Part shown: positions 17,854-25,934 of the stretch, piece after piece
Layout: every line of letters starts with the position of its first letter
Numbering within the stretch: position 1 is the first letter of the stretch
DNA from: CBDANW01 sp965197825
Lineage (GTDB): Bacteria; Acidobacteriota; Vicinamibacteria; Marinacidobacterales; DATDRI01
DNA: 64,000 nucleotides
NCBI GenBank assembly: GCA_965197825.1
Contig: CBDANW010000003.1
Span: 62,001-126,000 of the forward strand
Direction of reading: 5' to 3'
The notes under the pieces: generated by a model
The model's input: only the letters and a program-made list of their open reading frames with translations
Told to the model about the DNA's origin: nothing
Database searches by the model: none
Translations under genes and position numbers: made by a program

Positions 17854-17903
17854 TAGTGCCGTTCCAACGGGGATTCGGGTCCAAACAGTTGGAACGGCAC
17901 TAG
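17853..17903. repeat. 16-bp perfect inverted repeat at the ahcY 3' end
   Basis: CTAGTGCCGTTCCAAC (17853-17868) and its exact complement (17888-17903) enclose a 19-base spacer. Without IS630 copy A, the left arm would begin inside the ahcY stop region. It could act as a transcription terminator, though no T-tract follows, or be a tiny MITE-like relic with CTAG ends. IS630 has used this CTAG as its target. Confidence 0.7.
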
Positions 17904-18057
17904 CCGAGGCTCGGTCGACCTCTTCTTGCACGGTCGTCTAAGGGAAACTTGCGAGAGCCGCGCAGTGAACCGCACGCTACCAGCTCCTTTGTGCTAAAGT
18001 GCGCTCCGTCGGGGTGGCTCAGCGAGGACGCAGCCCGACTCCCAGGGAGCCAGCGCA

Positions 18058-19806
18058 ATGGAATTCTTCGAGCGCATCGTCAATACGGCGTCCGAGTTCA
18101 TTTGGGATCGCGGAGTCCCGGTTGGCGATCAGGAAATACCGTGGGTCGTCATCGCCCTGCTCGGCACCGGTTTCTTCCTCACGATTCGCCTGGGGTTCAT
18201 CCAGCTTCGCAAGCTCGGTCATGGATTCGCGGTCACGACGGGCGTCTACGATGACCAGGAGAAGCCAGGAGACGTCTCTCACTTCCAGGCGTTGACGACG
18301 GCCCTCTCGGCTACCGTCGGCATCGGGAATATCGCCGGTGTCGCTCTCGCTATCCACTGGGGTGGCCCGGGCGCGCTGTTCTGGATGTGGATGACCGCCT
18401 TTCTCGGGATGGCGACGAAGTACGCGGAGGTGACGCTGGCGCAGCGCTTCCGCGAAGTGGAGAAAGAAGACCTCGACCCGTACAAGTGGGAAGGCACGGT
18501 TTCGGGAGGTCCGATGTATTACATCGAGCGTGGGCTCGGTCCGTCGTGGCGACCCTTAGCCGTCCTCTTCGCCACCCTGCTCGGGGCCACCGCGTTTCTC
18601 ACCGGCAATGCGATTCAGGCGAACACCGTCGCGGACACGCTGAACACGACGTTCAACGTGCCGGTCTGGGTGACCGGTCTCGTCACGGCGGGCGTGGTCG
18701 CGACGGTGGTGATCGGCGGCATTACGCGCATCGGTCGGGTGACCGGAATCCTGGCGCCGACCATGGCCGCGATCTACGTGTCGGGCGCGCTGGTCATCAT
18801 TTTGACGCGCGCCGGACAGATCATCCCCACGTTCGCGCTCATCTTCCGCGAAGCCTTCAACCCGACGGCGAGCCTGGCCGGGTCGGGCACCGGTGTGTTT
18901 TTGTTGACGATGATGTGGGGGGTGAAACGCGGTTCGTTCTCGAACGAGGCGGGTCAGGGCTCGGCGCCCATCGCTCATGCCGCCGCCAAGACTGACGAGC
19001 CGGTGTCCGAGGGTGTCGTCGCTCTGGTCGAGCCGTTTATCGATACCATCGTCATCTGCACGATGACTGGTCTGGTTATCCTCATGACCGGCGTCTGGGA
19101 TCTACGCATCCCCACTGAGCTGACCCTCGATCGCGGTGACATCTCCTTCTTGGTGGAGCGCGCGGATGGAGGTTACGACGGCCTGGACACCGGTGCCCAG
19201 ATCCAGGTCGAGGAGGGCCAGTACGTCGAGGGCGGACCCGGCGCGGCACGCCTGGCCTGGCACGAAGCTCCCGTTGAGCTGCTGTTCACCGACGAGGAGC
19301 AATCCCGACCATTCTCCGGGATCGTCGACACAGAGCGCGGCATCGCCATTGCAACTGGCGGGACGGAGCTAGCATCGCTTTACGGAGACGCCGTAGAGAG
19401 TGGCGCCCCGCTGACGATGATCGCGTTCCAACGTGGGTTACCGGGAACGTGGGGGCGCTACATCGTCGCGCTGAGCGTCTTGTTGTTCGCTATCTCCACC
19501 GCGATCGCATGGAGCTACTATGGCGATCGCTGCGCCAATTACCTCTTCGGCCACCGGGCCGTGGTGCCCTACAGGGTCGCCTTCGTGTCGATGCACTTCG
19601 TCGGTGCCATCTTGACGCTTTCCGTCGTGTGGACCGTGGGTGACGTTTTCCTCGGTATCGTGATCCTGCCCAACCTGCTCGCACTGGTGCTGCTCTCCGG
19701 CAAGGTCGCGGCCGAAACGAAAAGCTATTTTGCACGGAAGCCTTGGATCGAGAACCGCGAGGCGCACCGTCGGTGGGTGGAGCAACATCAGAAGCCGCGC
19801 CACTGA
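18058..19806 (+). CDS. Sodium:alanine (AGCS-family) symporter
   Basis: A 582-residue inner-membrane transporter importing alanine or glycine with sodium. Conserved AGCS blocks are visible: TALSATVGIGNIAGVALAIH, WGGPGALFWMWMTAFLGMAT, GGPMYYIERGLG, and GVKRGSFSNEAGQGSAPIAH. Several hydrophobic helices follow. Residues about 350-450 form a large hydrophilic insert (GQIQVEEG-like region and TDEEQSRPF) before the last helices; this is longer than in most relatives. The ATG at 18058 is preceded by GGGAGCC. Transcribed alone. Good family confidence; substrate by family. Confidence 0.93.
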   Translation: MEFFERIVNTASEFIWDRGVPVGDQEIPWVVIALLGTGFFLTIRLGFIQLRKLGHGFAVTTGVYDDQEKPGDVSHFQALTTALSATVGIGNIAGVALAIHWGGPGALFWMWMTAFLGMATKYAEVTLAQRFREVEKEDLDPYKWEGTVSGGPMYYIERGLGPSWRPLAVLFATLLGATAFLTGNAIQANTVADTLNTTFNVPVWVTGLVTAGVVATVVIGGITRIGRVTGILAPTMAAIYVSGALVIILTRAGQIIPTFALIFREAFNPTASLAGSGTGVFLLTMMWGVKRGSFSNEAGQGSAPIAHAAAKTDEPVSEGVVALVEPFIDTIVICTMTGLVILMTGVWDLRIPTELTLDRGDISFLVERADGGYDGLDTGAQIQVEEGQYVEGGPGAARLAWHEAPVELLFTDEEQSRPFSGIVDTERGIAIATGGTELASLYGDAVESGAPLTMIAFQRGLPGTWGRYIVALSVLLFAISTAIAWSYYGDRCANYLFGHRAVVPYRVAFVSMHFVGAILTLSVVWTVGDVFLGIVILPNLLALVLLSGKVAAETKSYFARKPWIENREAHRRWVEQHQKPRH

Positions 19807-19853
19807 GGTCACCGGTCGTCGTATCATTCGCTTATTGAGAGAGGGAGGGTCTA

Positions 19854-20729
19854 ATGAGGTTGAATCGTGTGGTCATCACAGTTGCTCTAATGATGCTGGT
19901 CGCGATGTCCGTGACGGCGAACGCCCAGGAATATCGCCTCGAGGAAGGATGGCCTCAGTTGCCCGCGGGCATGGAATGGGGAGGCGTCATCTCGGTGGAC
20001 ATGGACGCGGACGGCAACATCGTCGTATTGCGCCGAGCCGAGCCACCCATTCTCAAGTTCGATCCGTCCGGCAAACTGCTGGCCGGCATGAGTGAGGGGC
20101 TCGTCGTCAGATCCCACGGATTCGACATAGACCATGAGGGTTTCCTGTGGGCCACTGACCAACGGGGTCACCAGGTCTTCAAGCTCAGCCCGGAAGGAGA
20201 GGTCCTGATGACTCTCGGCCAGAAAGAGGTGGCGGGTGACGGTCCGGATACGTTCGATGGCCCCTGCGATGTGACGGTAGCGGCCAATGGCGACATTTTC
20301 ATCGCCGACGGGCACGGCAATTCACGCGTGGTGAAGTTCTCGAAAGATGGGACGTTCGTCAAGGCCTGGGGCACGAAAGGGGCCGAGCCGGGCCAATTCG
20401 ATGTGCCTCACTCGACCGCCATCGATTCTCAAGGACGCTTGTTCGTCGCGGATCGATCGAACAATCGAATCCAGATCTTCAGCCAGGACGGGGAGTACCT
20501 GGACTCGTGGACGGATTTCGGCGCACCGAGCGGAATCTTTATCAGTGACGACGACACGATTTACGTGGCGGACAGCGGGAAGGGGATCTTCGTGGGGAGC
20601 GCCAAAGACGGCTCCGTGACCACGCTCATCGAGGGCACCGCAGCGGAAGGTGTGACGGTGGACGCAGCCGGAAACGTCTACGCTGCCGAGCCCGGCGGGG
20701 AGATTCTCAAGAAGTTCGCCAAACAGTAG
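19854..20729 (+). CDS. Exported NHL-repeat protein (amidating-lyase-like propeller)
   Basis: 291 residues with a signal peptide (MRLNRVVITVALMMLVAMSV...ANA). The rest is a six-bladed NHL beta-propeller: GFDIDHEGFLWATDQRGHQV, DVTVAANGDIFIADGHGNSR, HSTAIDSQGRLFVADRSNNR and VTVDAAGNVYAAEPGGEI. The closest named relatives are peptidyl-alpha-hydroxyglycine alpha-amidating lyase-like proteins, but the bacterial members have no proven reaction. It lies between the symporter and an acetamidase/formamidase gene, possibly in one transcription unit with the latter. Confidence 0.85.
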   Translation: MRLNRVVITVALMMLVAMSVTANAQEYRLEEGWPQLPAGMEWGGVISVDMDADGNIVVLRRAEPPILKFDPSGKLLAGMSEGLVVRSHGFDIDHEGFLWATDQRGHQVFKLSPEGEVLMTLGQKEVAGDGPDTFDGPCDVTVAANGDIFIADGHGNSRVVKFSKDGTFVKAWGTKGAEPGQFDVPHSTAIDSQGRLFVADRSNNRIQIFSQDGEYLDSWTDFGAPSGIFISDDDTIYVADSGKGIFVGSAKDGSVTTLIEGTAAEGVTVDAAGNVYAAEPGGEILKKFAKQ

Positions 20730-20777
20730 AGGACGAGAGTCCAGGCAATCGTGTCTGTGATCGCGCAACGGGGACCG

Positions 20778-22013
20778 ATGATGGATGCGAAGACGACCTG
20801 GGTTCCGATCCTCGTGATGAGCCTGCTCGGGGGCGTCGCGTCTGCGACCCAGTTTTTCGACGGGGGCACATTGCAACCGCTGGGTACCGAAGTGTTGCCT
20901 CCATCGCGGGCGAATCTGCCGGGCGTCGCGGCGTACGTTCCCTCCACGCCCGAGACCGTGCAGTGGGGCTCGCTGCCTAACCGTGACGCGCAGCCGGTTC
21001 TCACCCTCACTTCGGGAGCCGTGGTCACCTTCGATACCGTTTCTCACGAGGGCATTCTTGAGGATCAGGGTCGCGACCCCGTGAGGTACTTTGGCAGCCA
21101 CGGCGTTCTACCCGAACGCGTCCTCGATGATGCCAAGGCTATCGCGGGTTCGGGAATGGTTCACGACTTCGTCGGCGATGGCCCGCATGTCGTCACCGGT
21201 CCGGTTGCCATCGAGGGAGCCAGGCCCGGCGACGTCCTCAAGATCGAAACCCTTTCTCTCCTTCCGCGCGTGCCCTATGGCGTCATCTCCAATCGTCATG
21301 GGAAAGGCGCGCTTCCCGGCGAGTTTCCCGAGAACGAAGGGTCGCAACCGGGCGCCAGTGCTGAACATCCGGAGCTCTACCACAACGTCTCGGTCTTCAC
21401 GCCGGTCGAGGAGATCGGCGGCAAACAGTACGGCACCCTCGACAACCAATCCGGGGAGCCGGTCCGGTTTCCGATTCGACCGTTCATGGGGATCATGGGC
21501 GTGGCGCCCGACACGAGTGAAAAAATCCACTCGGTTCCACCCGCGGCCTACGGTGGGAACCTGGACATCAACGAGCTAGGAGCCGGGTCGACTCTCTATT
21601 TGCCGGTTCAGGTTGCGGGGGCGTTGTTCTATACCGGAGACCCTCACTTCGCCCAAGGCGACGGAGAGGTTGCCCTGACCGCCTTGGAGGCGCCGCTCCG
21701 TGCTACGTTTCGCCTGACCGTCCTTCCCGCCGGCGCCCCCGATATTCCGGGTGGCAGCCCCTTCACGCACCCGTTCGCCGAGACGCTGGATTACTGGATT
21801 GCGATCGGTCTCGATCCAGATCTGGACGAGGCCATGAAGCAAGCGGTCCGTCAGTCCATTCAGTTCCTCTCCGAATCGTTGGGGATGGACCGAGCCACCG
21901 CGTACGCCTACCTGAGCGCTGCCACCGACTTCGAGGTTTCTCAGGTGGTCGATCGAACCAAAGGCGTCCACGCGCTCATCCGGAAAGAGGATTTCTCCGA
22001 AACAGAACGGTGA
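20778..22013 (+). CDS. Exported acetamidase/formamidase-family protein
   Basis: 411 residues from the ATG at 20778 with GGGGA before it; a GTG at 20751 is also in frame. A leader (TTWVPILVMSLLGGVASA) suggests export. The FmdA/AmdA fold is seen in SGAVVTFDTVSHEG, GPVAIEGARPGDVLKIETL, RPFMGIMGVAPD, GGNLDINELGAGSTLYLPVQ and GALFYTGDPHFAQGDGEVAL, the latter two being the family's metal-site region. These enzymes hydrolyse short amides to ammonia and acid. The C-terminal DRATAYAYLSAATDFEVSQV is also typical. Substrate unknown. Confidence 0.9.
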   Translation: MMDAKTTWVPILVMSLLGGVASATQFFDGGTLQPLGTEVLPPSRANLPGVAAYVPSTPETVQWGSLPNRDAQPVLTLTSGAVVTFDTVSHEGILEDQGRDPVRYFGSHGVLPERVLDDAKAIAGSGMVHDFVGDGPHVVTGPVAIEGARPGDVLKIETLSLLPRVPYGVISNRHGKGALPGEFPENEGSQPGASAEHPELYHNVSVFTPVEEIGGKQYGTLDNQSGEPVRFPIRPFMGIMGVAPDTSEKIHSVPPAAYGGNLDINELGAGSTLYLPVQVAGALFYTGDPHFAQGDGEVALTALEAPLRATFRLTVLPAGAPDIPGGSPFTHPFAETLDYWIAIGLDPDLDEAMKQAVRQSIQFLSESLGMDRATAYAYLSAATDFEVSQVVDRTKGVHALIRKEDFSETER

Positions 22014-22055
22014 CTCGAGCCCATCGTGATCGAATGGCTCGAAGAAGTCGTGGGA

Positions 22056-22580
22056 TCAATCCGAGCGCCAGTCCACGAGCTTCAGCGCGGCCGCTATCAG
22101 CACGATGCTTAGTGGCAACACCAGAACGGTCCAACTCGCCTCGGCTTCCAGGTAGACGACTTCCCACAAGAACAGAACTGCCAGGATCACCAGAATGACC
22201 TCCACCAGCACCTTCTTGAGTCCCTCGATCGAGGTGATCTGCGCCCAGGGTGCTCCGGGAAGGTTCTTGGGTGTTTTGACTTCCGCAATGAAGAGCTTGT
22301 AGACCCCGAACGAGAAAATAAGCAAGACCAAAGCGATGAGGAAGGCGTCCATCGACTGGAGGACGGCGACCAGCGCTTGATCGCTGGAATCCAAGTAAGC
22401 CGGTGGGGGAGGGTCGGTGGTCAGAGTCTCGTTCAGGAAAAAAATGCGGACCGCCTTGATCGATTTCCCCGCCCCGCCGAGGAACATAAGTGCGGACCCC
22501 AGGAGAGAAAAGACCGCGGCGATGAGGCTCAGGTAGCGCAGTGGCCCGATAGGAAACGCCTTTGGTTCTCTTTGTGCCAT
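22056..22580 (-). CDS. UPF0114 (YqhA-like) membrane protein
   Basis: 174 residues with four predicted membrane helices (LRYLSLIAAVFSLLGSALMF, AFLIALVLLIFSFGVYKLFI, VEVILVILAVLFLWEVVYL, TVLVLPLSIVLIAAALKLVDW). The conserved stretch LVLLIFSFGVYKLFIA and the following P-rich segment match the UPF0114/YqhA family. Function is unknown; some members are thought to be channels or stress related. It is transcribed towards the acetamidase gene, so the two converge. Confidence 0.85.
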   Translation of the reverse strand: MAQREPKAFPIGPLRYLSLIAAVFSLLGSALMFLGGAGKSIKAVRIFFLNETLTTDPPPPAYLDSSDQALVAVLQSMDAFLIALVLLIFSFGVYKLFIAEVKTPKNLPGAPWAQITSIEGLKKVLVEVILVILAVLFLWEVVYLEAEASWTVLVLPLSIVLIAAALKLVDWRSD

Positions 22581-22648
22581 CCGTTTGCACTCCTCGGGCG
22601 CTAGAAATTAGCACACTGGTATCGGAGATGGAAGGCTATCCCGGGTAG

Positions 22649-23485
22649 TTAGCGGGGAGTATCGTTCCAGGGACGCGGCTCACCCTCGCTCGACCAACCC
22701 TGGTCGGAGGCAAGGCGCTCGAGAGTTTCGATTCGCTCATCGCTGAGCGGATGTGTAGAAAGATAGGTCGCGACCTGGCGTCCTAGATGCGAGCCAGGTT
22801 GTGGCAGTCTATCGAAGAAATCCCACGCGCCGGCCACCGTTTGGTACTCCCGGTGGACCAGCTCGAGCCCGAAGGCGTCCGCCTCTTCCTCCTGAGCACG
22901 GCTGAAGCTGCGCGTCGTCAGATTCGCGGCGAGAGAAACGAACCCGGTCGCTGATTCTCCGCCCCCGCTTCCGCGCAGGACGGCGACCAGGAGTCCCAGG
23001 GCAGCCCCTCGACCTAGATGCCGCAGGTGGTCGCGGTTGCGGAAGTGACCCAATTCGTGTCCAAGGATGAACGCCAACTCGTTTTCGCTTTCCACCTCTT
23101 CCAGCATGCCCGAGGTGACGAGCACCAATCCTCCGGGAAAAGCGAAGGCATTAGGCATTTCAGCCTCCGGGAGCCGAGTCTCGACTCGATACGGGTTGTC
23201 CGACCAATGAGCGCTCATGCGCTCGAGCAGCTCTTGGAGCCTTGCCTGCGAGTCGTCGTCCGAGCCAGTATCGTCTCGGTCGAAGAGCAAGGCGAAGCCG
23301 GGAAACAGCCTCGCCTCCCAAGAGGTGGGAATCATCGGGACGACGAGGTCTACCAGGAGGGCGACCACAACGAACAAGACGGCCGCCGCTGCGACGAGAC
23401 CTCCGAGCAAGACCGCGGCCTCTCGCACCGGACGGGTGCGAGAATAATTCACGTCCTCCCGCGGCAGGCGAGGCTCGTGCCTCAA
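22649..23485 (-). CDS. M48-family membrane zinc metalloprotease
   Basis: About 278 residues from a TTG start just after the upstream stop; the frame is open to 23536. A single membrane helix (VLLGGLVAAAAVLFVVVALL) precedes a periplasmic or cytosolic peptidase domain. The zinc motif is ILGHELGHFRNRDH (HExxH), and the third ligand is probably in AQEEEADAFGLELVH. M48 proteases such as HtpX/BepA-like proteins act on misfolded envelope proteins. It follows two YbjQ-family genes with almost no gap, suggesting one operon. Confidence 0.9.
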   Translation of the reverse strand: MRHEPRLPREDVNYSRTRPVREAAVLLGGLVAAAAVLFVVVALLVDLVVPMIPTSWEARLFPGFALLFDRDDTGSDDDSQARLQELLERMSAHWSDNPYRVETRLPEAEMPNAFAFPGGLVLVTSGMLEEVESENELAFILGHELGHFRNRDHLRHLGRGAALGLLVAVLRGSGGGESATGFVSLAANLTTRSFSRAQEEEADAFGLELVHREYQTVAGAWDFFDRLPQPGSHLGRQVATYLSTHPLSDERIETLERLASDQGWSSEGEPRPWNDTPR

Positions 23486-23489
23486 ACCG

Positions 23490-23963
23490 TCACCGCGCGA
23501 ATCTAACGGCGGTCCCGAATGCGAGGACCTCGACACCCGCGGTTCCTCGATCGCCTCGAGAGTTCGCCAGTCGCGACGTCTCGAGCCGCATGTTCACCAC
23601 GGCATGGAAGCCACGGTTCCGGCTGGCTTCCTTGAGTCGCATGATGGCCTCCCGACGGCCGCGGTCGAGAAGCGTCTCGTACGACGAAATGCGCCCGCCA
23701 AAGAGCATTCGCAAGCCCGCTAAGAAGCGCTTGAAGTAGTCAATGGAGACGACGACGCTGCCGGTGACGAGCTCCGCGGCCACGACTTCACGGTCCGGAG
23801 GCACATAGGGAAACGTAATCGTCAGAAAGCGGTGCGAAGCGCTCTCGCGAACTCTCAGGCTACGGTAATGCCGACGCTCGATAGCCCCTCCCACGAAGTA
23901 GGCACCGAGGAGCACGAGGAGCGGCAGTCCCAGATTGAGGAGGATCTCGATGAGTGGGTCCAT
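23490..23963 (-). CDS. Membrane-anchored YbjQ/UPF0145-family protein
   Basis: 157 residues. An N-terminal helix (LLNLGLPLLVLLGAYFVGGA) is followed by a YbjQ-type domain with VAAELVTGSVVVSIDYFKRF, GGRISSYETLLDRGRREAIM and GFHAVVNMRLETSR. UPF0145 proteins form pentameric beta-sandwich rings; their role is unclear. It is the middle gene of a three-gene set: soluble YbjQ-like (23967), this anchored form, then the M48 protease. Confidence 0.85.
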   Translation of the reverse strand: MDPLIEILLNLGLPLLVLLGAYFVGGAIERRHYRSLRVRESASHRFLTITFPYVPPDREVVAAELVTGSVVVSIDYFKRFLAGLRMLFGGRISSYETLLDRGRREAIMRLKEASRNRGFHAVVNMRLETSRLANSRGDRGTAGVEVLAFGTAVRFAR

Positions 23964-23966
23964 TGG

Positions 23967-24299
23967 CTATTCGACGGTGACCGCGGTGCCGTACGCGAAG
24001 AGCTCGGCCGCTCCCTGAGCGACGGAGCTCGTGGAAAAGCGCACGTTCACGACCGCGTTGGCCCCGACCGACTGCGCCTGTTGTTTCATTCGCTCGAGCG
24101 CTTCGGAACGAGCCTCGTTGAGGAGCTCGGTATAACCCTTGAGCTCTCCGCCCACGATGTTCTTCAGGCTTGCCATGATATCTCGCCCGACATGCTTCGC
24201 CCGCACCGTGCTGCCGGTGACGACACCGTAGAACTCCCGGATCGTTTTTCCGGGAACCGTTTCCGTGTTACTCAAGATCACTTTGAGCCTCCCTGCCAT
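23967..24299 (-). CDS. YbjQ/UPF0145-family protein
   Basis: 110 residues, the usual family length. REFYGVVTGSTVRAKHVGRD, GELKGYTELLNEARSEALER and VGANAVVNVRFSTSSV are the conserved blocks. It is three bases from the membrane-anchored paralogue, whose domain is about one third identical by eye, so the pair arose by duplication. First gene of the set leading to the M48 protease. Confidence 0.9.
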   Translation of the reverse strand: MAGRLKVILSNTETVPGKTIREFYGVVTGSTVRAKHVGRDIMASLKNIVGGELKGYTELLNEARSEALERMKQQAQSVGANAVVNVRFSTSSVAQGAAELFAYGTAVTVE

Positions 24300-24501
24300 T
24301 GGCGATATTGGCTAACCTTATACAACTTCAGCCGTACTAATGGCTCCTCCGCCGGTTCACGACCGTCGCTGGCGTTGTTCGATGTAGCTGGATCCTATTG
24401 TTCGTGAGTCGTTGTGGGATGCCGTTACCGCACAGTGTAGCACGGAGGCGTTTTTTCTGTGGCTCGTCTCTCGGGCCGATCGGCTGTGTTAAGCTGGGCG
24501 C

Positions 24502-25212
24502 ATGCGTTTGGCCGCCTTGTGGCGTTTCTTCATCATTATTACTGTCTGGTTTAGCTCCGCATCCTGTCAGTCCGGGGAGACGGGAGAAACCTATCCGCCC
24601 AATCGGGCGCAGCCCGCGATCGCTCCACCTGAAGAACATCCAGAACTAGAGCGACCGAAGATCGTTGCTTTGGGCGACAGCCTGACAGCCGGACTTGGTC
24701 TAGATGTGGAGGAGGCTTACCCGGCGATACTTCAGGAAAGGATCGACGAAGCCGGTTACCCCTACGAAGTTGTCAACGCCGGTGTCTCGGGAGACACGAC
24801 CGCCGGCGGGCTCAGTCGGGCAGACTGGGTCCTCAAGGGCGATGTTCGCGTTCTGATTCTCGCGCTGGGTGGAAACGATGGTCTGCGCGGGCTTCCCGCC
24901 GCGGAGGTGAAGCGCAACCTGGCGGTCACGATAGAGCGCGCCCACGAGAAAGGGGTGGCGGTGCTCCTTGCCGGAATGGAGGCGCCGCCCAACATGGGGA
25001 CATCGTATACTTCGGAGTTCCGACAGGTCTTTCGAGATCTGGCAGAGGAGTACGATGTAACTTTTCTTCCATTCTTGCTGGAGGGCGTCGCCGGTGAGCT
25101 GGCGCTCAATCAGAGAGACGGAATCCATCCCAACGCGGAGGGTGCGCGAGGTTTGGCAGACTCCATCTGGCCGCTCCTTCGGCCGATGCTAGAACCCAGT
25201 CCGGCTCCATGA
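24502..25212 (+). CDS. tesA: Lipoprotein SGNH hydrolase (TesA-like)
   Basis: 236 residues with a lipobox (SSASC), so it is anchored in the envelope. The GDSL/SGNH blocks are complete: VALGDSLTAGLG (nucleophile Ser), NAGVSGDTTAGG, ALGGNDGLRG and DGIHPNAEG (Asp/His). Such enzymes hydrolyse acyl esters or thioesters. It overlaps the start of an ABC ATPase gene by four bases, and an FtsX-type permease follows. This is the tesA-ybbA-ybbP arrangement known from Escherichia coli, where the enzyme works with the exporter. The symbol is by synteny and family. Confidence 0.9.
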   Translation: MRLAALWRFFIIITVWFSSASCQSGETGETYPPNRAQPAIAPPEEHPELERPKIVALGDSLTAGLGLDVEEAYPAILQERIDEAGYPYEVVNAGVSGDTTAGGLSRADWVLKGDVRVLILALGGNDGLRGLPAAEVKRNLAVTIERAHEKGVAVLLAGMEAPPNMGTSYTSEFRQVFRDLAEEYDVTFLPFLLEGVAGELALNQRDGIHPNAEGARGLADSIWPLLRPMLEPSPAP

Positions 25213-25934
25213 TCGAGCTAAAGGGTGTCTCCAAGATCGTTGCCAGTGGCTCCGAGCAGCTAACGATTCTCGACACGCTCAACCTGCACGTGCCGTCGGG
25301 GCAGTTTCTTTCCGTGGTGGGGCCTTCTGGCAGCGGCAAGTCCACCCTCCTCGGCCTCATCGCCGGCCTCGATGCCCCCTCCACGGGCAACGTCATCATC
25401 GATGGGGAAGACCTGGGTACTCTCGATGAGGACCGCCTCGCTCGTTTACGCGGCGGCAAGATCGGCTTTGTCTTTCAGTTCTTCCACCTCATCCCTTCGC
25501 TCACGGCTTATGAGAACGTCCTGGTGCCGATGGAGCTGGCGGAAGCAGTGAGACCCGCTGAAAAAGCGCACCTGCTTCTCCAAGAGGTCGGGCTGACGGA
25601 TCGGGAGCACCACTACCCCTCGCAGCTTTCCGGCGGCGAGCAACAACGGGTGGCCGTCGCGCGGGCGCTCGCCAACGATCCGGCGATACTCCTTGCCGAC
25701 GAGCCAACTGGAAACCTGGATAGCGCCAATGGGCAACACATCATCGAGCTGCTGATGGACGTACACCGGAAGCGGCAGACCACGATCGTGCTCGCGACTC
25801 ATGACGTGACGCTTGCCGGGAAGGGGAACGTCATTCTGATTCTGAAAGACGGCCGGGTGGATGGTCTCGAGGCGATCTCCGGCCACGACGAAGCGGACCC
25901 TCAGCTCCGCGTCACCGCGAGCAGCGCATCATGA
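25209..25934 (+). CDS. ybbA: ABC transporter ATPase (YbbA-like)
   Basis: 241 residues of the MacB/LolD-type ATPase group. Walker A is GPSGSGKSTLLG, the Q-loop is FVFQFFHLIPSL, the signature LSGGEQQRVAVARAL, Walker B ILLADEPTGNLD, and the switch His lies in VLATHD. It energises a type VII (mechanotransmitting) ABC complex with the following FtsX-like permease. Its start overlaps the tesA stop and its end overlaps the permease start. Confidence 0.95.
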   Translation: MIELKGVSKIVASGSEQLTILDTLNLHVPSGQFLSVVGPSGSGKSTLLGLIAGLDAPSTGNVIIDGEDLGTLDEDRLARLRGGKIGFVFQFFHLIPSLTAYENVLVPMELAEAVRPAEKAHLLLQEVGLTDREHHYPSQLSGGEQQRVAVARALANDPAILLADEPTGNLDSANGQHIIELLMDVHRKRQTTIVLATHDVTLAGKGNVILILKDGRVDGLEAISGHDEADPQLRVTASSAS

